A stretch of 5,632 nucleotides of DNA from an uncultured Faecalibacterium sp. (GTDB lineage Bacteria > Bacillota > Clostridia > Oscillospirales > Ruminococcaceae), in NCBI GenBank assembly GCA_937917475.1, contig CALDNF010000250.1, forward strand, positions 1 to 5,632, given 5' to 3'. Of the stretch, positions 5,062 through 5,632 are shown piece by piece (position 1 is the stretch's first letter; each line of letters starts with the position of its first letter). Below the pieces are notes generated by a model, which ran no database searches, was not told where the DNA came from, and was given only the letters and a program-made list of their open reading frames with translations. The position numbers were made by a program, and so were the translations under genes.

Positions 5062-5632
5062 ATGAAAAAAGTGATCTCTGTCCGTTTTAAGGAAAACGGA
5101 AAAAGCTATTATTTTGACCCCGCCGATGCCGACATCAAGGCTGGGGATTACGTTATCGTCGAGACGGCCCGGGGCGTGGAGTGCGGCGAAGTGGTGCAGG
5201 GCGTAAAGGAAATCACCGACTCTGCGGTACCCAAAGCCCTGAAGCCCATCACCCGGATGGCGGACAGCGTGGACATCCGCCGGATGCGCCAGAACCGGGA
5301 GGATGAGAAGCGGGCCTACCACACCTGTCAGGAGTGCATTGCCCGCCACGGTCTGGAAATGAAGCTGGTGGAGGCCGAATATACTCTGGACCGCTCCAAG
5401 ATCATGTTCTACTTCACCGCTGACGGCCGGGTGGATTTCCGGGAACTGGTCAAGGATCTGGCCGGCATCTTCCACACCCGGATCGAGCTGCGGCAGATCG
5501 GCGTCCGGGATGAGAGCAAGATGATCGGCGGTCTGGGCATCTGCGGCCAGCCTTTCTGCTGCTCCCGCTTTTTGAAGGACTTCCAGCCGGTGTCCATCAA
5601 GATGGCAAAAGAGCAGGGCCTTTCCCTCAACC
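5062..5632 (+). CDS. ricT: RicT/YaaT, PSP1-domain regulatory iron-sulfur subunit, N-terminal 190 residues, cut by window edge
   Basis: RicT joins RicA (YmcA) and RicF (YlbF) in the cytoplasmic Y-complex, which carries [4Fe-4S] clusters and directs RNase Y mRNA maturation. In B. subtilis it also affects Spo0A phosphorelay, competence and biofilm formation. The translation starts MKKVISVRFKENGKSYYFDP and runs open to the window edge; family members are about 270-300 residues, so about two thirds is present. The PSP1 signature GGLGICGQPFCCSRFL (156-171) is intact. Its C161, C166 and C167 match the spacing and, as I recall, the numbering of the B. subtilis cluster ligands; the fourth ligand would lie beyond the window. 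A basic, charged helix (MADSVDIRRMRQNREDEKRAY, residues 66-86) precedes the PSP1 core. ATG 5062 is preferred because GAGGA (5052-5056) lies 5 nt upstream; an in-frame ATG at 5050 overlaps that site. The gene has its own promoter, divergent from the RND gene. Confidence 0.95.
   Translation, partial: MKKVISVRFKENGKSYYFDPADADIKAGDYVIVETARGVECGEVVQGVKEITDSAVPKALKPITRMADSVDIRRMRQNREDEKRAYHTCQECIARHGLEMKLVEAEYTLDRSKIMFYFTADGRVDFRELVKDLAGIFHTRIELRQIGVRDESKMIGGLGICGQPFCCSRFLKDFQPVSIKMAKEQGLSLN

Noticed and set aside
4942..5630. Two minus-strand reading frames opposite ricT
   Set aside because: They lie antisense to ricT, have no family motifs, and one runs through the ricT promoter and leader.

Overview
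The window looks like chromosomal DNA from a low-G+C-phylum (Firmicutes/Bacillota) gut-type anaerobe. The genes are GC-rich and favour CGG, CTG and GTC codons, the spacers are AT-rich, and the RBSs are purine-rich Shine-Dalgarno sites. One gene is the Firmicutes signature gene ricT. The overall feel is of the Faecalibacterium/Ruminococcaceae group; that placement is inference from codon style and gene families, not from a database match.

Layout. Positions 1-552 (minus strand) hold the N-terminal half of galM, an aldose 1-epimerase, cut by the left edge. Positions 553-731 are its leader and promoter zone, with an extended -10 promoter and two operator-like dyads. A strong intrinsic terminator (726-767) ends the next gene upstream. 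Positions 785-4717 (minus) encode one very large RND-superfamily exporter of 1310 residues. No membrane-fusion or outer-membrane partner is visible, but a helical, coiled-coil-rich insertion of about 250 residues lies where the docking subdomain normally begins. Positions 4718-5061 form a divergent control region. It holds a promoter and structured leader for the RND gene on the minus strand and a promoter and structured leader for ricT on the plus strand. Between them is a repeat-rich segment that includes an 8-bp direct repeat at 11-bp spacing. Positions 5062-5632 (plus) are the 5' 190 codons of ricT (yaaT, PSP1 family), cut by the right edge.

How the genes relate. The three genes appear to be separate transcription units, not one operon. 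The RND gene has its own promoter and terminator, galM has its own promoter, and ricT runs the other way. RND would export an unknown amphiphile, drug or lipid across the single cytoplasmic membrane. GalM would feed galactose or lactose catabolism through the Leloir pathway. RicT would act with RicA and RicF in mRNA maturation by RNase Y. No functional link between them is evident beyond the shared RND/ricT control region.

The points most worth a second look are the built-in coiled-coil domain of the RND pump, the phased direct repeats upstream of its promoter, and the hairpins just before the Shine-Dalgarno sites of both divergent genes. No RNA gene, CRISPR array, insertion sequence or phage feature was seen.
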